Part shown: in pieces, positions 34,042-42,280 of the stretch
Layout: every line of letters starts with the position of its first letter
Numbering within the stretch: position 1 is the stretch's first letter
Source: JAIPEI01 sp964443135
GTDB taxonomy: Bacteria; Desulfobacterota; DSM-4660; Desulfatiglandales; HGW-15
Assembly (NCBI GenBank): GCA_964443135.1
Contig: CAYUBQ010000002.1
Span: 1-64,000 of the forward strand
Direction of reading: 5' to 3'
Length of the DNA stretch: 64,000 nucleotides
Made by a program: the position numbers and the translations under genes
Notes under the pieces: generated by a model
Told to the model about the DNA's origin: nothing
What the model saw: the letters and a program-made list of their open reading frames with translations, nothing else
The model's database searches: none

Positions 34042-35289
34042 CTAGGTACAGAGCTCGATCACGAGACCGGCGAACACCTGGGCCGTCTCCACGAGCTCGT
34101 CCGCGGTCACGTACTCGTCCACGGTGTGGGCCCGGGAGAAGTCCCCGCCCCCGTACATGATGCCGGCCACGCCGTTCGTGGAGGTCCAGTAGGCGTTTCC
34201 CAGGGAGGAGTAGCCGGCCATGTTGCCCGTGGGAACCACGTCCTTTCCGGTCAGCTCGGCAACCACGGCCTGAACCGTCTTCACGAAGGGGTGGTCCGGG
34301 CCGATCCCGCCGGTCTGCCGGTCGTTCAGGAGGCGCATGCTCTCCACCACGAAGCCGGGGTCCTTCGCCTGGAGCTCCCGGACCGTGCGGTCCATGAACG
34401 CCTTCACCACCTCCTTCTTGCGGGCGGGCCGGATGTCGAAGGTGATCCTGCACCGCTCCGGCACCACGTTGATCGCCTCGCCTCCCTGGAGGATGCCCAG
34501 ATTCACCGTGGTGGCGCCCATGAGCGGGTCCTCGTGGACCTCGAACCGCCGCACCGCGCTGGCCAGGTCGATGGCCCGGTCCACGGCGTTGATCCCCTCG
34601 GCCGGGTTTCCCCCGTGGGCCGGCCGGCCCTTGAGGACGTACTCGTACCAGAGCCGCCCCCGCGCCAGGCAACCCACGGTGTCGATGCCCGTGGGCTCGC
34701 CCGCGATGTGGTAGTCGGGCCTGGGAAAACCGTTCTCCTCGAACCCCCGCTCGATCAGGTAGCCCATGCCGGGCCACTGGCCGATCTCGTCGTCCACCGT
34801 GGAGGTGAGGAGCAGGTCCCCCTGGAGCTCCACCCCCGCTTCCCGGAGCGCCCGGTAGACGATGAGCTGGACCGCCAGGTGGGCCTTGGTGTCCTCGGCC
34901 CCGCGGCCGTAGATGCGCCCGTCGTGGAGCTCGCCGCCGAAGGGCGGGTGGCTCCAGGCGCTCTCGTCGCCCGTCCCCACCACGTCCATGTGGGCGTCCA
35001 GGCAGAAGACCGGGCCGTTCCCGTTTCCGCGGACCCGGGCCACCACGTTGGGCCTGGGGACGGTGAGCCCCAGAGCCTCGATCTCCTCCCTCGGGGCCTC
35101 CACCACCATGGGGTCCAGCCCCTCGGCCCGGTAGTTCCCGAGCATGGCCTCGGCCATGCGGGCGTAGTCCCCGGGCGGGTTCACCGAGGGGATGCGAACC
35201 AGTTCCCGGGTGATGCGGATCAGGTCGTCCCGGGCCTGTTCCACCCGGGCGGCGACCGCCGCGCGAAGCGCCTTCTTGTCCGTGCTCAT
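34042..35289 (-). CDS. M20-family ArgE/DapE-like peptidase
   Basis: The 415-residue zinc-dependent hydrolase has LDAHMDVVGTG with the first His/Asp pair, the GRGAEDTKAHLAVQ motif, DEIGQWPG with the catalytic and metal Glu, ARGRLWYEYVLKGRPAHGG in the lid domain and YGGGDFSRAHTVDE near the end. The layout fits acetylornithine deacetylase/succinyl-diaminopimelate desuccinylase or aminoacyl peptidases. No arg or dap genes are nearby, so peptide or N-acyl amino acid cleavage is more likely. It lies downstream of the Dpp ATPase gene, with a 70-base gap that includes a hexamer repeat. Confidence 0.9.
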   Translation of the reverse strand: MSTDKKALRAAVAARVEQARDDLIRITRELVRIPSVNPPGDYARMAEAMLGNYRAEGLDPMVVEAPREEIEALGLTVPRPNVVARVRGNGNGPVFCLDAHMDVVGTGDESAWSHPPFGGELHDGRIYGRGAEDTKAHLAVQLIVYRALREAGVELQGDLLLTSTVDDEIGQWPGMGYLIERGFEENGFPRPDYHIAGEPTGIDTVGCLARGRLWYEYVLKGRPAHGGNPAEGINAVDRAIDLASAVRRFEVHEDPLMGATTVNLGILQGGEAINVVPERCRITFDIRPARKKEVVKAFMDRTVRELQAKDPGFVVESMRLLNDRQTGGIGPDHPFVKTVQAVVAELTGKDVVPTGNMAGYSSLGNAYWTSTNGVAGIMYGGGDFSRAHTVDEYVTADELVETAQVFAGLVIELCT

Positions 35290-35308
35290 GTCAGCCTCCT
35301 GATGTACT

Positions 35309-35347
<39 letters not shown>

Positions 35348-35359
35348 AATGGCGTGAGC

Positions 35360-36343
35360 TCAGCCTTCGCCGCCCTTCAAGTGGCAGGCGATCCACCGGC
35401 CGTCCGGTCCGGGACGCAGATCCGGCACCTCGCGGCGGCAGGCCTCGATCTCGTGGGGGCAGCGGGGCCAGAACCGGCAGCCCGGCGGGAAGCTCTCGGG
35501 GTCGGGCGGCTCCCCGATGCCCTGGGCCTCTTCCGTGCCGGTCCCCGGCCTCTTCCCGATCATCGGGATGGCCGAGATGAGGAGGCGCGTGTAGGGATGG
35601 ACCGGACGGTCGAAGAGGGCCGCCGTCTCCCCCATCTCCACGACCCTTCCGGCGTACATGACCGCCAGCCGGTTGCACATCATGCGCACCACGCTCAGGT
35701 TGTGGGAGATGAAGATGTAGGTCAGGTCGAACCGCTCCTTCAGGTCCAGGAACAGCTTGAGGATGGTGGCCTGGACCGAGACGTCGAGACCCGAGGTGGG
35801 CTCGTCCAGGACCACCAGGGAGGGGTTCAGGCAGAGGATGCGGGCCAGCCCCAGCCTCCGCTGCTGCCCGCCGCTGAACTCGTGGGGGTAGAGCGAGAGG
35901 TGCTCCTCGCCCAGGCCCACCGCGGCCAGCATCTCCCGGACCCGCTCCCGAACCGACCGGCGGTCCAGGTCCGTGTGAATGACCAGGGGCTCGGCCAGGA
36001 TCCGGCGCACCTTCCACATGGGGTCCAGGGAGGAGCCCGGGTCCTGGTAGACGTACTGGATCTCCCGCTTGAGCCGGGTGGAAGCCCGTCTGCTCAGACG
36101 GGTGATGTCCCGCCCCTTGAAGCGGACCTCCCCCTCGGTGGGCCGGTAGATGCCCAGGATGGTCTTGCCCAGGGTGGACTTGCCGCACCCGCTCTCGCCC
36201 ACCACGCCGAAGGTCTCGCCCGGAAGGACCTGGAAGGTGACGCCGTCCAGGGCCTTGACCCGCCGCAGCTTCCCCTCCAGGAAGCCCCCGGAGCCCTTGA
36301 AGTGCTTGCGCAGGCTGTAAACGTCCAGAATGGGCTCTGTCAT
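35360..36343 (-). CDS. dppF: Dipeptide/oligopeptide ABC transporter ATP-binding protein (DppF/OppF)
   Basis: The 327-residue cytoplasmic ATPase has Walker A GVVGESGCGKST near residue 45, Q-loop YVYQDPGSSLDP, the signature PHEFSGGQQRR, Walker B LVVLDEP with SGLD, and the H-loop HNLSVV. The C-terminal oligopeptide extension with the cysteine-rich CRFWPRCPHEIEAC is present, typical of DppF/OppF. The ATG overlaps the stop of the DppD/OppD gene upstream by four bases (ATGA), so the two ATPases are translationally coupled. It energises peptide import with its DppD partner. Confidence 0.93.
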   Translation of the reverse strand: MTEPILDVYSLRKHFKGSGGFLEGKLRRVKALDGVTFQVLPGETFGVVGESGCGKSTLGKTILGIYRPTEGEVRFKGRDITRLSRRASTRLKREIQYVYQDPGSSLDPMWKVRRILAEPLVIHTDLDRRSVRERVREMLAAVGLGEEHLSLYPHEFSGGQQRRLGLARILCLNPSLVVLDEPTSGLDVSVQATILKLFLDLKERFDLTYIFISHNLSVVRMMCNRLAVMYAGRVVEMGETAALFDRPVHPYTRLLISAIPMIGKRPGTGTEEAQGIGEPPDPESFPPGCRFWPRCPHEIEACRREVPDLRPGPDGRWIACHLKGGEG

Positions 36344-37326
36344 GGCTTCGGCTCCACCGGGTGGAAGCACCGGACCCAGTGGCCCGGCTCGATCTCGACC
36401 TTCTCCGGCCGCCCCTTCCGGCAGTCGGCCGAGGCCGACGGGCAGCGCGGGTGGAACCGGCAGCCCTCCGGCGGCCGGAGCAGGCTGGGGACCTCCCCCG
36501 GGATGTCCCGGATGTCGCCCTCGGGGTTGGGCAGGCTCTCCAGGAGCTCCCGGGTGTAAGGGTGCCCCGGCCGTTCGAAGAGGCGCTCCGAAGGGGCGTC
36601 CTCCATGTCCTGACCGGCGTACATGACCACGATGCGCCGGCAGATCTGGCTCGCCACGCCCAGATCGTGGGTGATGAAGAGGACCGAGACGTTCATCTCC
36701 CGAACCAGGCCTCGGAGGAGGGCCAGGATCTGGGCCTCCACGGTCACGTCCAGGGCCGTCGTGCACTCGTCCGCGATGACCAGGCTCGGCCGGGGGAGGA
36801 GCGCCATGGCGATCATGAGACGCTGGCGCTGTCCCCCGCTGAACTGGTGCGGGTACTTTTTGAGCTGCTCCCAGGGCGAGGGGATGTGCACCTCGCGGAG
36901 CATGTCCCGGACCCGTTCCATCTCGAGGCTTCCGGACGGGCTCCGGCCGCCCTTCCACTTGAGGATGTCCCGTACCTGGGTCCCCACGGTGAAGACCGGG
37001 TTCAGGGAGTTGAAGGGGTCCTGGGGGACCAGGGAAATTTCCCTTCCCCGGACCGTGGCGTTGAGCTCCTTCTCGGGCATGGCCAGCAGGTCCCGGTGGT
37101 CGAACCGGATGCTCCCTCCGGTGATCCGGGCCGACGGGGGAAGAATGCGGAGCACGCCGCGGACCGTGGTGGTCTTGCCGGACCCGCTCTCGCCGATCAG
37201 GCCCACCACCTCGCCGCGCCCCACGAAGAGCTGCACCCGGTCCAGGGCCTGCACCACCCCCCGGTCCGTGTGAAAGTGCACGGTGAGATCGTTCACCTCC
37301 AGCAGCCTGTCGCCCGAATTCGTCAC
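36340..37326 (-). CDS. dppD: Dipeptide/oligopeptide ABC transporter ATP-binding protein (DppD/OppD)
   Basis: The 328-residue ATPase has Walker A GLIGESGSGKTT, Q-loop LVPQDPFNSLNP, the signature HQFSGGQRQR, Walker B LVIADECTTALD and H-loop ITHDLGVA. The C-terminal cluster CRFHPRCPSASADC marks the oligopeptide class. The start is not certain: the open frame begins with TTG 37347, while GTG 37326 gives MTNSGDRLLEVNDLTVHF, the normal start of this family. I chose 37326. Its stop overlaps the DppF start. It is one half of the transporter's ATPase pair. Confidence 0.92.
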   Translation of the reverse strand: MTNSGDRLLEVNDLTVHFHTDRGVVQALDRVQLFVGRGEVVGLIGESGSGKTTTVRGVLRILPPSARITGGSIRFDHRDLLAMPEKELNATVRGREISLVPQDPFNSLNPVFTVGTQVRDILKWKGGRSPSGSLEMERVRDMLREVHIPSPWEQLKKYPHQFSGGQRQRLMIAMALLPRPSLVIADECTTALDVTVEAQILALLRGLVREMNVSVLFITHDLGVASQICRRIVVMYAGQDMEDAPSERLFERPGHPYTRELLESLPNPEGDIRDIPGEVPSLLRPPEGCRFHPRCPSASADCRKGRPEKVEIEPGHWVRCFHPVEPKP

Positions 37327-37449
37327 ACCCTTCTTGTCAGCCTCCAATCGCCTGGTCGCATGCTCGATCTGTTTTCCGCGCCTTTTCCTTCTGGGCTCTG
37401 ATCTCTTCTTTCATTTTTTCTCACCTTTCACTGTCAACCCTCACCGCCT

Positions 37450-38304
37450 TCAGTCGAACCCCCTCCGGATCCTCGGGTCGAGGATGTCCCGCAGACCGTC
37501 CCCCAGCATGTTGAACCCCATCACCACGATGAAGATGGCGAGCCCCGGAAAGGTGGCATACCACCAGGCATCGGGCAGGTACTGGCGGGACTCGGCGATG
37601 GTCACTCCCCACTCCGGCGTGGGAGGCTGGGCGCCCACCCCCAGGAAGCCCAGGGTGGCGGCCGTGAGGATGGTGAACCCCATGCCGATGGAGCTTCGCA
37701 CGATGATGGAGGAGGAGACGTTGGGCAGCACGTGGAGCAGGATGGTCCGGATGCTTCCGGCCCCCACCGCCTCCGTGGCCTCCAGGAAGGCCCGCTTCTT
37801 GAGGGCCCGCGTCTCCGCGTAGACGATCCGCGTGAACCAGGGCCAGTAGGTGATGGAGAGGGCCAGGATGACGCTTCGAATGCTCGGCCGGAACGACTGG
37901 GCCAGGAAGATGGCCAGGATCACCTGCGGGATGGCGAGAAAGATGTCGGCCACCCGCATGATGCCCTCGCTGAAGAGGTTCTCGAAGTAGCCGGCCACCA
38001 GCCCCAGGGGAACCCCGATGAGGAGCGACGCCCCCACGGCGATCACGGCGATGACCAGCGTCACCCGGGTGCCGAAGAGGAGCCGGCTCAGGATGTCCCG
38101 GCCCATGCTGTCCGTCCCAAGCAGGTGCTCGGCCGAAGGGGACTTCAGCCGCTCCGCCGGGTGGATCTGGAAGGTATCCTCGGGATAGGGCGCCAGCACC
38201 GGAGCGAACAGGGCCGCCAGGACCAGCACGAAGATGATGACGAACCCGATGAAGGCGAGCCGGTCGCGGGTGAACCTTTTCCATGCCAGGCGAAACCTTT
38301 TCAT
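37450..38304 (-). CDS. dppC: Peptide ABC transporter permease (DppC-type)
   Basis: The 284-residue membrane protein starts MKRFRLAWKRFTRDRLAFI. It has six predicted transmembrane helices, the EAA loop VGAGSIRTILLHVLPN and the typical LGTDSMGRDILSRLLFG near the first periplasmic region. The C-terminal NMLGDGLRDILDPRIR is the DppC hallmark. It forms the pore with DppB. The longer open frame upstream is not used. Its ATG overlaps the DppB stop as ATGA. A 123-base gap separates it from the DppD gene. Confidence 0.93.
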   Translation of the reverse strand: MKRFRLAWKRFTRDRLAFIGFVIIFVLVLAALFAPVLAPYPEDTFQIHPAERLKSPSAEHLLGTDSMGRDILSRLLFGTRVTLVIAVIAVGASLLIGVPLGLVAGYFENLFSEGIMRVADIFLAIPQVILAIFLAQSFRPSIRSVILALSITYWPWFTRIVYAETRALKKRAFLEATEAVGAGSIRTILLHVLPNVSSSIIVRSSIGMGFTILTAATLGFLGVGAQPPTPEWGVTIAESRQYLPDAWWYATFPGLAIFIVVMGFNMLGDGLRDILDPRIRRGFD

Positions 38305-39320
38305 GTCTCCGCCTTCCTGGGGTCGATGAGGGACAGGGCGATGTCCACGAGGAGGTTCACGGTCACGTAGGCGATCCCCGCCCACAGGGTCACGCCGAGG
38401 ATCGCCTGGTAGTCCGATAGCACGATGGCGTTGAAGGCGTAGAGCCCCAGCCCGGGCCAGTCGAACACGGTTTCGATCACCACGGTCCCGGCAAGGAGCA
38501 GCCCGAAGAGGAGCCCGATCTGGGTGACCGTGGCGATGATGGCATTCCGGAGAAGGTACTTGTAGACGACGAGCCCGGGGGGCAGGCCCATGGCCCGCTC
38601 ATAGGTGATGAAGTCCTGCTGGACCACATCCAGGACCCCGGAGCGGGTGAACCGCGTGATGGTGGCGAAGGAAGCGAAGGCCAGGGTGAGGGCCGGCAGG
38701 ATCATGTGGACCGAGGCGCTCCAGAGGGCCCCGCCGTTCAGGGTCAGGAGTGCATCCAGGATGTACATGCCCGTGATGGCGGCCGGGGGATCGACGTCCA
38801 TGCCGATGCGTCCCCCGAGGGGGGTGATCCCCAGCCACATGCTGAAAAAGAGCTGCATCATGATCCCCAGCCAGAAGCTGGCGATGGCGAGCCCGGCCAC
38901 GGTCACCCCGCGGAGGAGGTGGTCCAGGGCCGAGTTCCGTTTGAGCGCGGCCACGATCCCCAGGGGGACGCCGATGAGGATGGAGAGCCCCATGGAGACC
39001 AGGGTGAGCTCGAGGGTTGCGGGGAAGCGGTCCACCAGGTCGTCGAACACCTTGCGCCCGGAGTAGAGACTCTTGCCCATGTCCCCCCGGGCCAGGCGCT
39101 TCAGGTAGAGGACGAGCTGCACGTGAAGGGGCTCGTCGAACCGGTACTGCTTGCGGAGCTGCTCCACCTGCTCGGGCGTGGCCATCTCGCCGGCCACCAG
39201 GGCGGCGGGATCGGCCGGGATCACGCGCGAGATCACGAACACCAGGACGAGGAGCCCCAGGATCGTGGGCACGGCATAGACCATTCGCTTGAACGCGTAG
39301 ATGAGGAGGCTGCGATTCAT
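38301..39320 (-). CDS. dppB: Peptide ABC transporter permease (DppB-type)
   Basis: The 339-residue membrane protein starts MNRSLLIYAFKRMVYAVP and has six transmembrane helices. It contains the DppB start pattern, GDMGKSLYSGRKVFDDLVDR in the first periplasmic loop and the EAA loop in RAMGLPPGLVVYKYLLRNA. With DppC it forms the membrane pore for peptides. The start lies 12 bases after a strong hairpin (39332-39360) whose 3' arm carries the GGAGGGAGG ribosome-binding sequence. Its stop overlaps dppC. Confidence 0.93.
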   Translation of the reverse strand: MNRSLLIYAFKRMVYAVPTILGLLVLVFVISRVIPADPAALVAGEMATPEQVEQLRKQYRFDEPLHVQLVLYLKRLARGDMGKSLYSGRKVFDDLVDRFPATLELTLVSMGLSILIGVPLGIVAALKRNSALDHLLRGVTVAGLAIASFWLGIMMQLFFSMWLGITPLGGRIGMDVDPPAAITGMYILDALLTLNGGALWSASVHMILPALTLAFASFATITRFTRSGVLDVVQQDFITYERAMGLPPGLVVYKYLLRNAIIATVTQIGLLFGLLLAGTVVIETVFDWPGLGLYAFNAIVLSDYQAILGVTLWAGIAYVTVNLLVDIALSLIDPRKAET

Positions 39321-39331
39321 GAAAAACAGAT

Positions 39332-39360
39332 GCCTCCCTCCCCTGCGCGGGGAGGGAGGC
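39332..39360 (-). promoter_or_regulatory. Intercistronic hairpin sequestering the dppB ribosome-binding site
   Basis: GCCTCCCTCCCC and GGGGAGGGAGGC form a perfect 12-bp stem with a 5-base loop in the spacer between the binding-protein gene and dppB. On the minus strand the 3' arm contains the GGAGGGAGG sequence that would serve dppB, and a TGTTTTTC run follows. It could stabilise or partly terminate the upstream transcript, so that the binding protein is made in excess over the permease. Confidence 0.7.
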
Positions 39361-39384
39361 GGTGTCGGGTTGTCCGGATGTGGA

Positions 39385-40995
39385 TCACGCCAAGTGGATC
39401 CAGCGGCACTCCTGCCCGTTTCCAACGGGGCAGAACCGCAGCCCCTCGACACTCTTGCGGTACGGTCCGTACCACTTGGTGTTGTAGATCCAGATGTCGG
39501 CCGCGTCGTCCACCACGATCCGGCTCGCCTTCTCGTAGAGCTCCTTGCGCACGGGGCGGTCGCTCACGGTCCGGGCGCGGGCGAGGAGATCGTCCACCTC
39601 CGGGTTCTTGTACCAGGAGGAGGCCTTCCAGGCGCCCCAGCGGGAGGAGCTGTACATCTCGCCGATCCAGTTCTCCGGATCCGCGTAGTAGGTGCTCACC
39701 CAGTGGATCCACATGTCCGGAGAGGTGTCCATGTCCTTGGCCTTGCCCGAGAGGGTCGGCCAGGTCTCGCGGACGATGTTCACCTCGATCCCGATCTGCC
39801 GCAGACCTGCCTGGAGGATCAATGCGGCGTCGTCGGTCTGGGAGTACCCGGTCATGGGGTGGATGTTGAGCGGCCGGTCCACCTTGACCTTGGCCTTGGC
39901 CAGCTCGGCCTTGGCCTTCCCCAGGTCGAAGGAGTAGCCCTTCAGGTCGTCCGGAGAACCCCACATGTTGTTGGGGATGGGGCCGGGGTTCCGCGCCACC
40001 CGGCCCTTGAGGATCTCGTTGTTGAAGGAGCCGTAGTCGAAGGCGTAGCTGATGGCGCGGCGTACATGGACGTCGTTGAACGGGGGGCGCTGGTTGTGCA
40101 TCCGGATCAGGAAGATCCGCATGGACTGCTCCTCGTAGACGTTGATGTCCTTTGCCCCCTCGAGCTTGGCGATCTGCTCCACGGGGAGGTAGCCGTCGCA
40201 GCCGTGGATGTCCCCCTTCATGAGGGACATGACCCTCGAGGCGGTCTCGTGGATGGTCCGAAACTCGATCCTGTCCACGTGCTTTCCTTCCCAGCCCATC
40301 CAGTGGTCCTTGAAGCGCTTTCCCTTCCAGCCCACGCCCGGGGTGTACTCCTCCAGGATATAGGCTCCCGATCCCGCCTCGTTCTGGCTGAGCCACTCGC
40401 TGCCCCAGGGACCGGGCTTGCCTTCCAACACCTTGGGGTTCACCACGCAGAAGGTGGGCAGGATACTGAGGAACGGCGCATAGGGCTCCTTGAGGGTGAA
40501 GGCCACGGTGTATCGGTCCACCGGTTTCACGCCCTCCGAATCGATCACCGGCTTGAACAGCGCCGATGCCCCCTTGCCCAGGGCCAGGAGCCGCTCCATG
40601 CTGTACTTGACCGCTTCGGCCGTGACCTCGTCGCCGTTGTGGAACTTCGCACCCTTGCGGAGCTTGAAGGTCCAGGTCCGCTCGTCGTCGCTCACGGTGA
40701 AGCTCTCGGCCAGCCAGGGATGAATCTTGGGCGGGTTGTCCAGGTACCGGTAAAGGTGATCGTACAGGTTGAGCCGGAGATTCTCCGAGGTCACGTCGTA
40801 GATGGCGTGGGGATCCATGCTCTGGAACTCGCTGGGTCCTCCCCAGATGAAGCGGGGCGACTCCGCCGCCCACGCGTGAAGGGGGTGGAGCTGAAGCCCC
40901 GAGAGTGCGAGCGATCCTACGCCGACGGTCTTGATGAAGTCCCGCCTGCTGATCCCCTTGCCGCTGTCTTTGCCGGATGGGCCTCTTCCTTCCAT
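39385..40995 (-). CDS. Periplasmic peptide-binding protein (DppA/OppA-like, Tat signal)
   Basis: The 536-residue substrate-binding protein of the SBP_bac_5 family starts at ATG 40995 behind AAAGGAG. It has a Tat signal peptide with SRRDFIKTVGVGSLALSG; the first Arg pair is at residues 16-17. Mature-protein motifs include LYRYLDNPPKIHPWLAESF, WTFKLRKGAKFHNGDEVTA and the C-terminal WIYNTKWYGPYRK. It binds a peptide or related ligand and hands it to DppB/C. A Tat signal suggests export in folded form. The ligand class cannot be determined. Confidence 0.92.
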   Translation of the reverse strand: MEGRGPSGKDSGKGISRRDFIKTVGVGSLALSGLQLHPLHAWAAESPRFIWGGPSEFQSMDPHAIYDVTSENLRLNLYDHLYRYLDNPPKIHPWLAESFTVSDDERTWTFKLRKGAKFHNGDEVTAEAVKYSMERLLALGKGASALFKPVIDSEGVKPVDRYTVAFTLKEPYAPFLSILPTFCVVNPKVLEGKPGPWGSEWLSQNEAGSGAYILEEYTPGVGWKGKRFKDHWMGWEGKHVDRIEFRTIHETASRVMSLMKGDIHGCDGYLPVEQIAKLEGAKDINVYEEQSMRIFLIRMHNQRPPFNDVHVRRAISYAFDYGSFNNEILKGRVARNPGPIPNNMWGSPDDLKGYSFDLGKAKAELAKAKVKVDRPLNIHPMTGYSQTDDAALILQAGLRQIGIEVNIVRETWPTLSGKAKDMDTSPDMWIHWVSTYYADPENWIGEMYSSSRWGAWKASSWYKNPEVDDLLARARTVSDRPVRKELYEKASRIVVDDAADIWIYNTKWYGPYRKSVEGLRFCPVGNGQECRWIHLA

Positions 40996-41092
40996 GATGG
41001 GTCTCCTTTCCATTGGGACTGCTGATGGTTCTGGTCTGGGGGCCGGCCTCGACCCTGCCCGGCGTCCTTTCTCCGAACGGTCTTCCGAAGAC

Positions 41093-41198
41093 TGACGCAT
41101 TCGCAAAAACCCGCTCACGCACCGCTGGGGACGATATCACCGGTTCATCTCCCAGGGACAGATCTCGAGGACACGGGCTTTTGTACGACTCCATCAAG
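41093..41198 (+). repeat. Dispersed intergenic repeat, copy 3
   Basis: This 106-base copy lies between the binding-protein gene and the aminotransferase gene. It begins TGACGCATTCGCAAAAACCCG, contains GCTCACGC, CAGATCTCGAGG and CGGGCTTTTGTACGA, and ends CCATCAAGA. Its ends TCGCAAAAACCCG and CGGGCTTTTGTACGA are complementary with a compensating change relative to copy 2, which supports a folded RNA or DNA form. Confidence 0.75.
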
Positions 41199-41200
41199 AC

Positions 41201-42043
41201 TCAAGCCGGTCGGACCCGATTCCGTAAGGCGGCCTGAAGCCTGCGCGTGACCGGACCGGGTCCGGAGGCCCTGAACCCGCCGTTCAGGAACCGGAGAACC
41301 GGGGTGACCTCCACGGTGGTGCCCACGATCATGATCTCCTCCGCCCGTTCGGCCCGCTCCACCGGAAGGGCCTCCTCTCGGACCGGGATGTGGAGCTCCC
41401 GGCAGAGATCCAGGACCACGGAGCGGGTGATGCCGCCGAGGATGGCGTCCGTCCGGGGCGGGGTGACGACCTCCCCGCCGAAGGCGGCCAGCACATTGCT
41501 GTGGGTGCCCTCCGTCAGAACGCCTTCCCGCTCGAAGAGCGCCTCGGAGGCGCCGGCGTCCATGGCCTCCTGGTGGGCCAGGACGTTGGGAAGAAGCCCG
41601 ATCGTCTTGAGATCGCATCGGGCCCAACGCCGGTCCGGCGCGAGGATCACATCGACGCCGTGCTCCATCTCCTCCACATGGGGAGCGAAAGAGCGTGCAG
41701 AGGCGAAAACCGTGAGGGGCGTTCCCTCCGGGGGAAACCGGTGGGTGCGGGGCGCCGCCCCCCGCGTCACCTGCAGGTAGACCGTGGCGTCCCCCCCCAT
41801 GAGCCCGTTTCTCGCCACGAGGCTCTCGGCCACCTCGGCGAGGGAACCGAAGTCGGTTTCGTGAAACCGCAGGGCCCGGGCGCCCCGCGCCAGCCGCTCC
41901 AAGTGGGCTCGGGTCTCGAAAAGCCTTCCTTCGTAGCTTCGAATGACCTCGTAGAGGCCGTCGGCGAACAGGAAACCGCGGTCATCCGGTGAAACGGCGA
42001 CCTCGTCCCTGTCCAGATACAGGCCGTTGAAGTAAGCGATCAT
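41201..42043 (-). CDS. Class IV aminotransferase (D-amino acid aminotransferase-like)
   Basis: The 280-residue PLP enzyme of the branched-chain/D-alanine aminotransferase family has DRGFLFADGLYEVIR near residue 22, the Schiff-base lysine in RCDLKTIGLLPNVLA, SEALFEREGVLTEGTHSNV and ILGGITRSVVLDLC. This order fits D-amino acid aminotransferase (Dat) or PabC more than BCAT, which has a longer N-terminus. ATG 42043 is chosen since MIAYFNG starts the fold. Its promoter lies at 42108-42136. Peptide uptake genes nearby hint at peptide-derived amino acid use, which is inference. Confidence 0.85.
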   Translation of the reverse strand: MIAYFNGLYLDRDEVAVSPDDRGFLFADGLYEVIRSYEGRLFETRAHLERLARGARALRFHETDFGSLAEVAESLVARNGLMGGDATVYLQVTRGAAPRTHRFPPEGTPLTVFASARSFAPHVEEMEHGVDVILAPDRRWARCDLKTIGLLPNVLAHQEAMDAGASEALFEREGVLTEGTHSNVLAAFGGEVVTPPRTDAILGGITRSVVLDLCRELHIPVREEALPVERAERAEEIMIVGTTVEVTPVLRFLNGGFRASGPGPVTRRLQAALRNRVRPA

Positions 42044-42107
42044 GGTGATCGATCCGTGGGTTCTCGTGTCTTCGAAAGCCGCGTGGGGCAATGATCTCGG
42101 AGGCTTC

Positions 42108-42136
42108 ACCTTAGGTCAGCCGACGCGTCCTGTCAA
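42108..42136 (-). promoter_or_regulatory. Sigma-70-type promoter of the aminotransferase gene
   Basis: Read on the minus strand, TTGACA (42136-42131) and TAAGGT (42113-42108) are separated by 17 bases. It lies 65 bases upstream of the aminotransferase start codon and shows that this gene has its own promoter. Confidence 0.62.
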
Positions 42137-42280
42137 CGGTCAGACGGCTCTTTTCTGATTCCGGAGGCAGAACATACGCCCAGGATTTGCCTTGACACAC
42201 CGCACCCCGAGGGCGTGCAATGGGAGAAGCAACAGGCACCTGCGACAAACTGGTATCCTGCCTTCACTCGAGGACCGGCC

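Noticed and set aside
37347..37347. TTG start of the DppD gene
   Set aside because: GTG 37326 gives the usual family N-terminus; the TTG would place the GGAGG sequence inside the coding region.
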